In this document: piece after piece, positions 35,401 to 48,935 of the stretch
Position numbering within the stretch: position 1 is the stretch's first letter
How the letters are laid out: each line of letters opens with the position of its first letter
Assembly: GCA_025331565.1 (NCBI GenBank)
Contig: JAFREQ010000015.1
Location: 5,146,001-5,210,000 of the forward strand
Direction: 5' to 3'
From: Holacanthus passer
Taxonomy: Eukaryota; Chordata; Actinopteri; Pomacanthidae
Length of the DNA: 64,000 bases
Made by a program: the position numbers and the translations under genes
The notes under the pieces: model-generated
Database searches by the model: none
What the model was told of the DNA's origin: nothing
What the model saw: the letters and a program-made list of their open reading frames with translations, nothing else

Positions 35401-37486
35401 ATGCACCAACTCGGACATATTGTCTGGGCTTTGGCTCGCTGCTCTAAATGAGCATTTCAGCACTGCCAGCTTACCTGAGCTGTGTTCACTATCTCGTCTC
35501 TCCCTCTTTCTCTGTCTGGCTGACAGTCTAATTGTCATGTGGGCAGCCTCTGCCGCATGGATTTAGTGTCGCGCTTGCCTTAATTTAATTGAAAAGCTGC
35601 AGAAAGGAAGGAGGAGGGAAAGGAGGGAGGGGATGAAAAACAGATAAATAAAAAGTGGAACCAATCTTTGCCGGGTGCGCTGGGCGGTAAAATGGCTGTG
35701 TGCGGTGAATAATGCATGGGGAAGATGGATAGGTCTGCGTGGTTAGAGCCCAGGACTGCTGGCGCTTCATTACCAAGGTGTTTGTATGCTGATGCTGTGA
35801 TGCCGGCTCCCTCACTCTGTGAGAGAGAAGTGGCTGCAGAGGTGGCACCTCCCTGAACTGTCTCATATTTTGTCACTCATTTTCTCTTTAGAGCTCTTTC
35901 TCCCTCTCTCTTCTCCTGTTCATTTTAACGCTTCTACCCCCAACACATCCTTTCCTCCTGTCTATCTGTGTGTGTGAGTCATATCTCCTATGTTAAGATA
36001 GCGAAGCAAAAAGACAGATGGTATTTAAGCCTCCCTCGTCTTGCTAGAAACATGTATGCCTTCAGCCAGCTTCTCACAGAGCTAGTTTACAAGAGAGATA
36101 ACCTCTGAGACAAGAGACAACGTCTGTGCTTGACCTTTGACCCATGCTACACCTGTCCTGTCTGTCCTACAGCTGTCATAGTAATAGTGATCTCTACCCA
36201 TTATCATTCCTCTCATTCCTCTTGTGGAAGCCTGATAACAAGTGGTTGGTGATGTTTATTCTGGGTTTACATCTTCTGATTACTTTGTACTACACACTGA
36301 CTGCGTGACTTGTATGCTCTGATTAAGGTTGTATGGACTGAGGAACTGAGGAATGTTACTGGTTGCTTTACTGTGGTATATGTTTCGATTGTGACCTTCA
36401 CCTAAATTGAATTTCCTTTTGGTTTTTTTACCATGGACTCCGACTGATACATCCACTGATGCTGGTATGTGTTGTATGGCTTATACGTTGGCCAATAAGA
36501 ATTTCAGTGCAAAACTACCACTAATAGAGGGAAAATGGAAACAGAGTTGCATCACTTGCTGTGAATATTTCCAGGTTTATTTATTCTTCAAGTAGAAGCT
36601 GTTCAGCTCACTACATCATTGAAAGAGTACCTTAAAACCTGAAAATCTTTTGGTCTAACTTGTCACCTTGCAGCAGCAATTCAGAGATGTCCTCCATGGT
36701 GTGTCTGTGTCTGTCGGCCGAAATATCACAATTATTTTTTTCTCAAATATGGATGTCAGTAGCGACCTCTAGAATCAAATTATAATAACTACTCAGATTG
36801 CAGAGGTAGCCATGTTCTGTGTGTATTATTTCTGTTTCCAATAATGTGACTGCTAAATATCAGCAGGGCTTACTGCATGTTAGTCAGACAAACAAAGTAA
36901 ACAACTCACAAAGCAGCCACTCTGGGGATTTCTGCATTTGAAAATACAGGAGCTGAGCGAGGTTCTGTCATCGTTGTTGTGGTTTGAAGGTTCTCCCATC
37001 TTACTTGTTTTGCTTACATGAAAGGAGCTAAATGCAAATTTAGGGAGAATGTCACTTTACCTCTCTGCTTTTAATCATCTTGGGTGCTGGATCAGTTTAT
37101 GTAGCTGTCAGTTGCGGAAACAAACATGTAATAAGTTGAATTTCTTCCCCATGAATTTCTCCTGGGAGCAGAATAACAGTGTCATATGAGTACCTCAAGC
37201 ACAATATCAACATCATGGACTCGCATGAGCTGGTAACTTCGTCCTAAAAGAGACATTTGCGACGAGAAGTAAATTCAGTCATGTGGTGGCGACAGCATTT
37301 CATGTGAAGCTCTTGGTGTGTTATGTGGGAGCAGCAGGTCTCTGGAAGGCCAGGCCGATGGCGCGCTGGCAGTGTATTCCATTTCATTATATTCAACCTC
37401 CCAGCCTGCTCTCATCAGTGGATCAGGAGCGTGCCGTCTCGCAGGCACACCGAGATATAATTACTTTCTAACACAGGAAGAGCACA

Positions 37487-37530
37487 GAGAGAGAGAGCGA
37501 GAGCGGCAAAGAGACAGAGAGAGGATGAAG
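37487..37530. repeat. GA-rich low-complexity tract
   Basis: Imperfect (GA)n with GAGC and GACA interruptions. Confidence 0.85.
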
Positions 37531-38648
37531 GAATGAACAATGAAGTTTAATTATGCTTTATGGCAACAATTATAGAATGAAAACAGAAAGTCAATAGGCA
37601 GAAACATTGTCTCATTTTCTCTGCTGAGGTGGACTGGGTTTTGCACAGGGCCTGAGGCAAACCAAAATAAGAAACAGTCATGAGGAAACAAAGAAAAGAG
37701 GGAGAATATGCCCGATCATGTTTATTAGAAAGAGAGAGTGGGGAGCTGGTGCAACTCCAAATCCTCCTGTGAATTTCCCCCTCTCATATTTCCTCATGCA
37801 AACCCAGTGCACTACTTCACTAATTGCGACCTTTGCAAGTAATTAGGAGACTGTAATGGATTCCACTTGTACTCCCTCCACCTTGATAATTGTAGATGTG
37901 TGGTTTCGCCCCGCTCTGTTTGGGGGTCAGTGACTAGAAGACGGTGGAACTCGAGGAGCTCCACATGCGGCGTCAGACTCAGCCTCTCAGACATTTTGTT
38001 TTCTATCACTCAGTCACAGAGCGTCAGGATCAGTGGGATTAGAAGTCTGATTATCATGCCTCATTGGCAGCATTGTGTGCACACACACAAACGCAAAAGC
38101 CCCTGTGCACTCACACACACAGACAAACACACGCTCAATCAAGAACAGATTAATTAAAGGGAACAGTCTAATTAGTGTCATTAAGGAAGAAATAATAGAA
38201 AGGCTTGTACATAGGGACGAGAACTGAGGCAAGCTGTCGTTGTGTTTAGACACATACACAAAGACACACACACATGCTTCTATACACCCCCCCTCCCTCC
38301 CAGAACTGGAACACAACTAGTCGGCCATCAATGTCCTTAAGAAAGAATGGTGTATCAATTTGTTTGGGAGGTTTTAATGGTGTTTAATCAATATTTCACT
38401 ACAGACCTCCTTTTGGTTCTTTGTGCGTGATCATGTGTTTTCAAGTTAGAAAGGAGCGCACAAAAGTGGACACAGCTGAGTTGCCATGAGCAACAAGCCC
38501 TCATGGTAACCCGGAGTTACTCCATCGCCAAAAAATGCCTGGGGTGGACTGTTGAACACAGGAGCCAAGGAGCCAGGCAGTAATTGGCTTAAACACACAC
38601 AGACACAAACATTAAGTCAGGATTGCACAGAAATACGCTTAAATACAT

Positions 38649-38668
38649 GCACACACACACACACACAA
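38649..38668. repeat. (CA)n microsatellite, short
   Basis: About ten CA units, about 40 bases upstream of the telomere-like element. Confidence 0.93.
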
Positions 38669-38705
38669 AACACAAAGAGTCATGTTTCCATCGCTTCAGA
38701 GGACA

Positions 38706-38929
38706 TTACATTGACTTACATTAATTTCCTGGAGTTTGTATCACGACCACCGTGGGTCCCCTCCTTTGACATAATGCATTCACTTGCCTCTTACCTGAAC
38801 CTTAACCATCACACCTCAATGCTAAACCCATTTCCATACTTAACCCTAAAACCAAGTCTTAACCCTTAAAATGGACCCGTGTAACTCCCACCGTCCCCAC
38901 TGGGATATGAAAACAAAAACACACACACG
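38706..38929 (+). mobile_element. CA-flanked teleost element with telomere-like core, copy 2
   Basis: Reads 'cattgacttacattaatttc', 'ctggagtttgtatcacgacc', 'tttgacataatgcattcact', then degenerate CTTAACC/CTAAACCC repeats at about 38795-38870 including 'aaccctaaaaccaagtctta', then 'atggacccgtg', ending 'gggatatgaaaacaaaaac' and a short CA run. Block order matches the copy at 6465-6680, in the same orientation. A 105-codon open frame passes through it and is not a gene. Confidence 0.72.
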
Positions 38930-40670
38930 CTCTCTGACTGGGGTTACAAGAGTCAAAATTTATAAGAAAGTACTGTAAGTGCTGCGATGCCCTGTGGCAG
39001 AGAACCTCTGAACACTCACCTCTCTTTTTCTTTTCCACTCATGCTCCCTTTCACACAGCCAGGCACAGAAAAAAACTGAACCTCCCATGCACACACACTC
39101 ACACACATACCTGATTTTATGCTAGAGGCTGCATAAATATGAATCAGGGGTGACAATGGCGTGCAGAGTGGAGCCCTGTGCATCCTATTTTCATCATTTA
39201 CCTTAGGCTAAATGGATTTGGAACACTGTTGGATGGCTCACCTCTCACACTGGTTTGCCTACTTAAATGTGAAAAATGGTACATTTCCAACCTCAACCTC
39301 AACGTTCTTTCTCCCCCCTCCCCCTGTTCTCGCTCTCGGCTCTCAAAAAATTGCAGAGGTATTATCACGACAATAACAAGCGTTCACACTGATAGAGGTG
39401 GTTGGCGTGCACGTAGTAGCAGCAAAATCAACTGCCATGGATAAGTCTTTTTTTCATTTCATTTAATTTTAGTTTTTTCTTTTTCTTTTGAAATCGGAGT
39501 TTACAGTTAGAGGTGACAAAAAATGGTGAAGAAAAAAGGTTAAGTGGATGAAGAATTGTGTTTGCAGTCACACCGCGTGAAAGCGTTGCTTCACCGATTA
39601 CTAAAAACATATTTTCTCACTTACCCTGAGTGCTTTCTGGCCTCACAGATAGTTTTGGCTTTATTTGCCCAGATTTTTGAAATATCTGTTTCTGAGATTT
39701 GTGCCTTCACCCCAGTGCAATGGAGGTGAATGTAATTTCATTCTGTGCTGCCCACAGCATTGAAAAATTACATTTAAAAAAGTCAACAGCACCGTGTCCC
39801 TCTGGAGTCGGTGTCTGTTTATTCCCATTATTCACTTTACTGTGATCAGTTTTCATTGAGACTACTTTCTACTGACATCCATATGAAGACTGTTTGTATT
39901 CTGTCCATTATATAAAAGGATGGGAACATTATTTTTGATAAAGTTTTTTAACAGCATCATTTTTTAATGCTGTGAGCAACACACTCTTATTTTATTAGCA
40001 GATGAACACAGCCCTAACAACTCAGGAAGTCCAGTTTGAGTAATAGATTTGTGAGTTTGAAGTCTCATCGGATGGTGAAACATTACGTAGCAGTTTTTAA
40101 TACTGTGAGACAGCTTTTTAGAACTCAGCAAAGTTATCATGATGACTATCATTTTGTCTTTCAGTGCATTGAACAGCAGAAGTGAACAGCAGAATTACAG
40201 TGTTCATGTTACAAAGTAATCTACCAGGAATGTGTGCTTGCATGTGTTTGAATTGGCACCAAAAAAGTTGAGCCAGGTTGAACTAATTGCTGGATGACTT
40301 GACTTTCTTGCAGGAGCCCTGTGCATCAACCGGCCAGCCTCATTCAAATGTGGGGGCTACTTTCTTCATGCAGGACTAAAGTCAGTCTGAATGTGGCCTT
40401 AGCGTGGCAACAGAAATCTCAGAGACAGATTATCTCCTGGGCAAATAAAACTGTCTGCATAGTTAGATACCGCTTGACATAAGTAAGAAAGTACGTTTTC
40501 CTAATTTGGGTAAAAGGATTCTTTAAAAGCAAATGCCCTTGACTTAATATGCGTCTCCTCTCACTCTTCTGTCTGTCTGACTGCCGATATCTTTCTCCTC
40601 TCCCTGTTTTCCGCCCGCTTCACTCTCTCCTCTTGTCCTTTGTCCTCACTCTTTACCCTTTCTCCCAGGT
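38930..40670. other. Non-coding stretch, no gene seen
   Basis: Unique, AT-leaning; T/A-rich at 39440-39540. Nothing recognisable. Confidence 0.5.
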
Positions 40671-40699
40671 CCTCCCTCTCTCTCTCTGTCTCTCTCTCC
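40671..40699. repeat. (TC)n-rich tract
   Basis: TC array with a TG interruption inside a pyrimidine-rich patch spanning about 40560-40730. Confidence 0.9.
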
Positions 40700-40833
40700 A
40701 CATCTCCGTCTCCTTCAGTCCCTCCTGATGGCAACGTGTTTATCTATTATTGATATTCTGACTGGGCTCGCTTCCCGCCCCCCTGTCGCCCCACTTTCCT
40801 CCAGCCTGCCCTACTTCACCAGAGCCCTCACGA

Positions 40834-40874
<41 letters not shown>

Positions 40875-40894
40875 GCACAAGTTTGTGTGTGTGT
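40834..40894. repeat. (CA)n followed by (TG)n, inverted pair
   Basis: About 18 CA units to 40869, a 13-base gap, then six TG units at 40883-40894. The two arrays are complementary, so a single strand could fold into a short hairpin. Confidence 0.95.
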
Positions 40895-43800
40895 GAGACA
40901 AAAGTTGTGATAACCCTGAGTGTTTATTGAGATGTGTGTGTGTGTTCAAGTCACTGAGACAGAAAGAGAGAGACTAAGTGAGAGTCCACACACAGCAAAA
41001 GGAAGGTCTCTATATTTAGATCCATATAAGAGACTGTTCCCAGCATCCAACTGTGCGTACACAAGGCTTAGCAATACGTTACAGTCTCTCAGCCGCCAAC
41101 TACACAGCTCTGTGGCGCTGTTTATGTGTGTGTAAATACTTCCACATGGACTAAAGAACAGCAGCTTTTAAACAGGCCTTTGCTGTGTTTTAATTTCCTC
41201 AAACTATTGATCTTCTCAGCTTCTTTTATTTCTGATGAAATTCCTGTTAAGTGTGGTTCACAAAACGCCCTCCATTTGACTTTGTGGGTCGGTAAAACAT
41301 TTTCTTTGTGAAACGTTTGGAACATGTTTCGTCTGTGCTGTCTTCAAGATAATTAGCATCTTCGGCTTTCTTTTTCTATTACACTTGAGTCTCCTTCCAT
41401 CTCATATTCAAGAATTTGCGTGTATGTGCGTGTGGGCTCAGGGGGCAAAACACACATATAAACACATATGTGCACGTGCAAGCACACACTGCAGACATAC
41501 TGACTCCCACGTATACGCACACACACCAGCACAGTGTGAGAGCTTTGATAAGGCAGACTGTGGAGTGTATTAGTGTGTGATCCTTTGAAGAGAAAACATG
41601 AAAACGTTTGTTGTGCTTGGAGCAAAGGTTTGTTTGGTGCTGTCGCTCGACTTGGCTCCATGGGGCCCTCACAGTAGTAGTCTGTTTTGAAGCAGTTATT
41701 AAATAAGATTTCTCATCTGCTGCTTTCCTTTAGCACCAGATTGGCTTTAAGCTCTGTTGAATCCTCTTCCTCTTTATTATGTACGTAGGTCGTGCGGTTG
41801 CATGTGGGGATGTGTTGTCTCAGTGAGTCTTTCTCCTTGACTGTCAACTTTCATGTGTGTGTTTGTGCATGCATGTTTGCTGAATATGTTCATTGGTCTA
41901 ATCTGCATGTCCTGCACTCACGTTCATGTTCCTGTGCCTTGATTAGTTGAGGTGTTAGTGTGTGCGTGTATATGCACACGTGTGTCCATGTGAGTGTGTG
42001 CAGAATTTTCCCCTGTGTTGACTTTTAATTGTTCTGTGCTTCTGAGAGTGTGTGTTCAGTTTCGTCCACAGCAATTTATCTGGAGAATAATGGTTGGTGG
42101 AGAGTCCCAGGTCTCCAGGACCACTGTCTGAAACTCCTCGTAATTACCTCTGAGACCACTGGCAATGATGAAGGGAGAGAGAGAGAAAGAAAGGAGAGGA
42201 AAAGTGATAGACAGGGAGAAAAGAATGAAACTGATAGAGATATAGCAGTAACATGCAAGCAAACCCAAGTACACATGTGTAAGGCTCATTGTTTGGCACA
42301 GAGAAATTCTCGGTTTTAAAACGAGCAGATGGGTTTGATCAGACAGACTTTCGTCCAGATTTTATGAAATTTTCTTTGTTAAATTTGGTGCTTTCTGCTG
42401 AAAGAGTACACTGAGCTTCACAGTTCACAGCTAACAAGATTCTTGTGTGAAAAGAAAAGCTCAAAAGTTTTTTTCTTGTATTCAAAATGAACAGAAAAGG
42501 CCAATGATGAGTGTTATTCTAAATTAGTAAAACACAAGAAACAATAAATGGTTAGACCACAGATTGGCTGCGCTGCAAAAGGTATTTTAGCTCTTTTCCT
42601 GTATATTAAAAAAATATGCTTCTCATAGACAGAAAATTATAAATAACAATGCCTAAATTTATATATTCAAAAGGTATATAAGTCTGTGTCCGTCTGCTAT
42701 AAAGGAGTCAGATGTTGCAACCTGGTATTCTGTTAGTGCCTTAGAAGTTTGGACTCACCATAAGTCAGTTTAAATATCTGCGGTCTCTCCCAGAAGTTGT
42801 TAACCTGTTAGTGTGAGTGTGAGTGTGTGTGTGCTGATCCATCCAACAGAGACATGCAGCAGAGGCCAGACACAAACACTCATGCCTCAGAGTTATCAGT
42901 GCTAACAAGTACAAGGCTGCAGGGAGCTCCCAGCAGAGTCGCAGCCTTCGGAAAATCGTTTATGGTCGTTGTTATTTCTTTGTCTGCCTGAACATGTCCT
43001 TTTCAGCACAACATTCAAATCTGGTAGATAAAGGAGAAAATTGATTTCGCAGAAAGTGATGATGCTCATTTCAGGCATATATAGTACGTACATATAAATA
43101 AAGTCTCTGGCTCTTGCACATACATGGACATGTATTTCCAAAGAGATGCACATATTCAACTACAAACACTGAAAGATGGACAACATCAGTAACTCCGGCA
43201 GCACAGCAAATAGCTTTTTTGTCGCTTTTAAGGTATCATCATTTCTCTTTCTCTCTCATTCCATATCCACAAAGAGATTACATCGGAAAGAGCGTGCGAA
43301 TGAAACTGGGGAGCAAGAGAGCAGGGGAATGGGGGACGGCGACAGCGACGGCGCCAAAATGAAAACAGGAGATTACTGATCAACGGCTAACACAGGATGA
43401 ATATTTGATACAGCCTTTTGTGGTGTTTTCTTATCTGAAAACACATAATGCTGCTGCTATATTGGTGAGTTAAGAACATGCAGGACTGGGGTTCAACGCA
43501 GGCGCAGAGGATTATTGTTAGATGGAACATAAAAGCTGGCAATTCTCAGAGTTACTGTGCCACAGGAGAGGCTCTATTGGTTGTATCGTGGTGAAATTGT
43601 GTTTTATCCAACAGATATATCAGTTAGTGCTTTTGTTACCTTTTGAATGAAAGAAAGCCTTTTGGATGTCTGAGTCACTTAAGGCTGAATCCTCTAAACT
43701 ACCAGATTGTTGCTGGAGCTTCACGCTCTAAATAACTTGTGTCAATGTGAGAAACATTTAGAAGTTCACATTATAAGCAAACAAATGACTGTATGGAATG

Positions 43801-44994
43801 TATAGAACTATATGTGTGTGTGTTACAGTGTTTGGACTACATTGGCTGGATAAGGATTATGTCCTTGTACAGGAGATCATCAGTAAGCAGTGGTGCATGT
43901 CCGCCGGCTGATAACATTTTAAACATTGATGCGACTTTGAAAATAACGCATTAGGAGTTTATTGGCTTTGAGAGGTAAACGCTGGCAGGTGTCTTTGCGT
44001 GCATGTGCATACACACACATGCGGACACACACAGTAGACAACCCCGTCCTTGTAATTGCTCCTCTCATTGCCCCGAGGCAGCGTGAGCCGGCATATAAGC
44101 TATATAATAAAGCATATTATCCTAGCTGGTAATGCATTTCTGCCTCTTCCAGCCTGATGACAGCTGGAATTGAGCTTTGCATGTCGCAGAAGGTGATCCA
44201 TACTAAATTCCTCCGGGCAGCTTGGAGCTCTGTGTCATAGTGCTGACCTTCTCCTGACAACTAACATAATGGGTTTTGGAATAGCAACGTCTTCCGTGAA
44301 TGAGCAAGGTTGCTATTGAGGTTTTACTTTGATGTCTGTACATCTAAGACTGGTATTTCCAAGAAAATATTTCCATTGTGTAGCTGCTGTGGTTCAGTGT
44401 CAGAAATCAGAAACTTCACATCTCTGTCTGCCATGTTTTCAAATCATAGAAGTAAAGAGAGATCAAGCACAAGTAGAGCATTTTGTGTTCCCTCACTGAT
44501 TCCTGCTGATGACATGTAAACAAAAGGCGGCAGCAGCCAGATGAACAAACTAATACGTCCCACTTTGCTCTGATCTGTTTATTGTATCAGAATCAGCACC
44601 AATCCGCTCGTCAAGTCGTGAAGGGAGCAGCGACTGAAGTTTTCCTGCCACTCCTTCTGAAACCACTTGTTCTCCCATTAAACAGCTGTGCTTTTGACAG
44701 AATACAGTACTTTTCCTGTGAAGAAAAATGCCTGCAGTTTGGCAATTCTTTGATCTGAGAGAAGCAAACTGTCAGCTGTGCCAGGCTGAGGTGTTTGGTA
44801 GTGTTACAACTGTGAGACAGGTGAAGCCAACCAGTGACAGTCGCAATCATGCCACAAATAAAGCAATAGTGCCTCCACTATCTCTCAAAGAAAAAGAATG
44901 AAATGGCATTTGTGTAAACATGTGGTGTGTGTAAATCTTCCCTTAGTCGCTTAAAGCCTTTTTATGAAGGATTTGTACATTTCTGACATTAGTT
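40895..44994. other. Non-coding stretch, no gene seen
   Basis: Unique DNA with CA/TG-rich words at 41405-41530, a GA-rich purine patch at 42170-42240 and AT-rich sequence at 42360-42700. The part at 44080-44280 is repeat-free and could be conserved. No gene recognised. Confidence 0.45.
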
Positions 44995-45420
44995 CTCGTC
45001 ACGTTTAGTTAGATGATTATTGATAGTTTTAGTCAACAAAACTTAAGACATATTGATCTAGATTTCGTCAGTGAAAATTATGTTTTTGCAATTTTTTTTG
45101 TCATACTGAAAACACATAAAATACAATACTACATATATACACATACATACAATAAAATCCCTTTAGACTTCAACTTAGGTTTATGGCTGACACTATGTCC
45201 ACATCCACAGCCTTTGATAATGTTCTGTGTAGCTTACCTTTTTATCACCTGCTGGCCTGCATGTTTTGTGATTTGTCTCGGCTGATTTGTTGTTGATTTC
45301 TGTCTAATTTTTGGAGATATTGTCGATAATTTTAGTCTATAAATCTTTTAAATCTTTTTTTATTTTTTCCTTCCAAGAACTTTCACTTTCACTAACATGA
45401 CTAACAAAGACATAATGTTA
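44995..45420. repeat. Possible old dispersed-repeat remnant (low confidence)
   Basis: Contains 'tgatagttttagtcaacaaa', 'gatttcgtcagtgaaaatt' and later 'gataattttagtctataaat', words reminiscent of a fish repeat rich in TTTTAGTC. The element boundaries are not clear and the family is not named. Confidence 0.35.
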
Positions 45421-46124
45421 CTGAAATGAATAAACTGAAAGTGCATCAGATTCAGAAGCTAAATCCACAGCTGGGGAGGAAGTGAGGAGATGTAAGTGTG
45501 CTCTTTTACTAATCAGGAGCATACAGTGTATGACCCTGCGGATGAATGAAGGTAATTCAGTAAGACATGCATGATGAAATTACCATGAATTACAATCTTG
45601 TATAAAAGTGCTTATATATTATAGTCTTATATTATATTATAATATTTTGCATTATAGTAATATTTAGCAGGCCAGGAACAATAAATGAACTCTTGTCACG
45701 TATTCATTGGGATATAATGGACTATTCCTCCAATTTTTTAACCTTAAGATGAATGAAGATGATTTTGTAGTATTTTCCTCAGTGAATGTTGTATCTCACA
45801 TAGTAGAAGAAGGTTAGTTACTGCATACAGAGCCTCACCAAAACTCATTATTAGTAATGGAAAAACGGTAATACAGGTGGTGGGAAGGAGTGTGTAAAAA
45901 AAAAAATCATATTCTAAAAAGAAGTTTGGCTGATACGGAGTCTGTTAAATTTTTCAGAAGGTGTGGAGGTGTGTGAATCTGTGTGAGCTAAAGTTTGTGT
46001 GAGCAAACTGATACTTGTGTAAACTTGTGTGTGAACCGGTGGCATATTTTCTGGGTGCATAATAGAAAAGTGTTGGGGGGGGAGCGCACACAGAGATGGA
46101 GGTGTGAGAGAGAGAAAGTGTGCA
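45421..46124. other. AT-rich non-coding stretch
   Basis: Includes short TATAT/ATTATA palindromic words at 45610-45665, an A11 run at 45896-45906 and a G8 run at 46075-46082. No gene. Confidence 0.5.
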
Positions 46125-46147
46125 TGAGAGAGAGAGAGAGAGAGAGA
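46125..46147. repeat. (GA)n microsatellite
   Basis: About 11 GA units within a purine-rich patch. Confidence 0.95.
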
Positions 46148-47599
46148 ACAGGGGTTATTTAATGATCAGAGCAGTGTAATTACCTCCCAGTGAGGTTCAG
46201 CCTTTTAGACAGATGATTATTCAAGGGGAGAAATCTCATTTGCATCTTGTACAGTAATATGTAAAAGTGTTCACTCTACACTAAATTAAATTGCCACATT
46301 GATTTTTTTTCTCCCCTCACTAAAAGTACATTTTTGTCCTCTTTCAGCAGAATTATGGTTTTAAATGTAAATGAATTTATCTATGAGCATAAAAGAGTAG
46401 ATAGTCTCTCTGTGCCCTGCAGTTCTTGTATCCAGTCATGTCTCTGGGGTTCTTGCAGATCATTAACAGGTGTTAGACATTATACTCTGCGCTCTATAAT
46501 AAGGGCCTGTGAAAAGAGAGGCCGTGCAGTCAGCCTGTGTCAAGCCTTCATCGGAGCTCCATAAGACAAGACAGGGAGCATCGCCTTGAATGACATTTGC
46601 TTAGTGTAATTATCCAAACATTTGCAACACTTGAATCTGCATGTCCGACTCTCTTCACTCTCTTTTTCTGTAAATTTTTACAGCTTCCACACCGCCCACA
46701 CACACACACCTACCCGCACGCACCTTCCCTTCCCTTGGCAAGCACACGGCTGGCTATCAGTATCTTCAAAGTATGAAATCAAGGACCCTGCTTTCATTCA
46801 CAGCACCTCCAATTACAGGGGGAGTGAAATAGCACGGAGTGAGTGTAATGACAGCAATCTAAGCTGTGTGGGGTAGAGGAGAGGAACACCTGACTGAGCT
46901 CATGTCTCATTCGCTGCTGAACCACCTGTGGACAAATGGAGGGATAGAGGAAGCCAAGGGAAAAAGACGGATTTAGAGGGAAAAAACACAAGAAAATAAC
47001 TATATTGGATTGTCAGGATAAGATAAGTGTGAGTAAATAAGGATGGAGGACAGAGAGGGGCGTGGTGAGATTTAAAAAAAGAAAGCAAGAGACGATGATT
47101 GACAGAGAGCCATCTGTTGATCTTCATGCTTATTTGTGTTGCTTTGAGCCTTTCCCCTCCCAACGAGTCCCTCGCGTGGCTGACTGGGGGTCAGCTGTGA
47201 CTGATAGTGGGTGCTCCTGTTTTTCTGGCTGACAGATGGGCGTGGGGGACCGACTCTGGTGCAGCCTGAAAACGGATTCTCCATGCCTCTGTGTGCTGCC
47301 ACAGCCATTTTACTCAGCTGTCACTCACAGGCAGCATGGTTGACGTTATCAGTTGTACCCCTGCTTAACGGTGGAGGTCTGCTCAGACCTGCTGCTGGGT
47401 TGGAGTCAGAGGGAAGGGAGGATGATGGAGAAAATGGAAGCAAGGAGTAGATTGATGGAAGTAGGAAGAAAAGGAAGGGAAACTAGAATCTGCGAAGGGA
47501 AAACATGAAGATGGAAGGCAGGGAAATAAAGTGAGGAAAAACAAAAGGAAGGAGAGCTGTGGTTTGCTAGATATGAGAGTAATTAAAATGACGTTAGAT

Positions 47600-48080
47600 G
47601 GAGTGGCCACGAACATCATCTCCCGTAGATGGGCACATAATGAAGAAAGCTTCCAAGGCCTTTGGCTCGGCACCAAGAGCGTAGAGGCTAAAGATGAAGT
47701 GCAACAAGAGAATCAATTCTCTCCTCCTCTTCCACTCAGGGAGAGATTTACAGGCCAAGTTATGACAGCACACAATAACAACAGCCATATTTTATTCCTG
47801 CAGTCTGACAACAGCATCCGCGGCCAATCAAATCTACCACAGAACAAAGTTGTTATTGCTGCCGTGCGAGGATGCGTTTGGGTGTCGAAAACCGCTCGTC
47901 ATCACTAAACGTGATTGTGCTACATGGAGTTGATCCGCTCAATTTATTGCCGTCGGAGATAAGGGATTCTGAGGATAGCGAGAGAGACTTTTATGGGAAA
48001 GGCATTAGAAAAATAAACACCCATAAAAGAGCCAGTTTCAATCACTCAGAGATGAATAGCTCGGAAACATGATCAGGAAA
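47600..48080. promoter_or_regulatory. Candidate conserved non-coding element with abutting SOX-type sites (unverified)
   Basis: Repeat-free and GC-balanced compared with its surroundings. AACAAAG (47843-47849) is followed immediately by TTGTTAT (47850-47856), an inverted SOX-like pair with no spacer, and a CCAAT word lies at 47824-47828. An open frame of about 125 codons (47531-47908) overlaps, but it shows no known domain and its upstream part is low-complexity. I read this as regulatory-type sequence rather than an exon. Confidence 0.3.
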
Positions 48081-48900
48081 TATTGTATGCTCTTAAAAGT
48101 TCACCTAACTCCTAAAAGGGAGGCCAAGGGAGATGGAGAAAGGAAGAAATATGAGAGTGAGCGAAAGAAAATAAGGGATACTTTTAAGTCTGGACAGCCG
48201 CAGCAGAATGATGGAAAAATAAAGAATGAGACGATGAGACGCAGAAAAAAGAAAGAAGGCAACCAGAGAGTTACTTAAAGCTGGATGAAAGTGTGTGCGG
48301 ATCAATAGATATGGATGCGAATAGGGAGACTTTTAAATAAGGCTCTCGCTTGTGTCCTCAGATCCTGTTTCACAAAGAAACTCAAACTCCACAGATCAAT
48401 ACCCAGCTCGTCTCTCTGGCCCGTGTCCTGTGCAGCCCTGTAGGCAGTGGCTCCTCTTGTATGGCACTGTCTGTGTGTCTGTTTGTCTCTGTTCACAGCA
48501 CTTGAAACGCACTCAAACAGCCTCTCAAACAGTCTTTTCATCCCTGCAGTCTCTGGCTCCCTCAACATCTACACCACCTTTGCTGGATAACTGCTTGTTT
48601 ATCCATCTCTCCAACGAGGTAACCATCCTCCAAATCACCGCCGAGTAACAAGCTGCTATATTTTCATTGCCATTTAACGCCGTTCAACGCCAGCTCTGCT
48701 ACTCTCTGTTTGCGATTTCATCCAACAATAGCAATGCACACAGGGATTCAAGCTATACCTAATTTAAGAAGCATTTTGCATTTGTTGTTTTAAACATCTA
48801 ATACTGGGTAGGAGTTTTCCTGGAAGAATTTTTTGCTCAGTTTCTTTGTATTAGACCAAACTGAAACAGAAAAAACACCAGTTAACTGAAAGAACTTTTA

Positions 48901-48935
48901 AAGGAACAACTCAACATTTTGGTAAATACACTTTA
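48901..48935 (+). repeat. Percomorph repeat ('acagtttgacattttggg' family), copy 3, left-end stub
   Basis: aaggaacaactcaacatttt followed by ggtaaatacacttta matches the opening of this family. The sequence then diverges. Confidence 0.5.

Larger units (their letters stand above)
34509..38705. other. Non-coding stretch with candidate conserved element
   Basis: Unique DNA. It contains the candidate CNE at 35040-35400, a purine-rich patch at 35597-35640, a pyrimidine patch at 35885-35950, a GA-rich patch at 37485-37530, and a short CA array at 38649-38668. The open frame at 34591-34803 (about 70 codons, no ATG at its start) is mildly protein-like but unrecognised. Confidence 0.5.

Noticed and set aside
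47531..47908. 125-codon plus-strand frame
   Set aside because: No known domain is visible, and the start region is low-complexity. I favour a non-coding conserved element, though the coding alternative is kept as a test in the findings.
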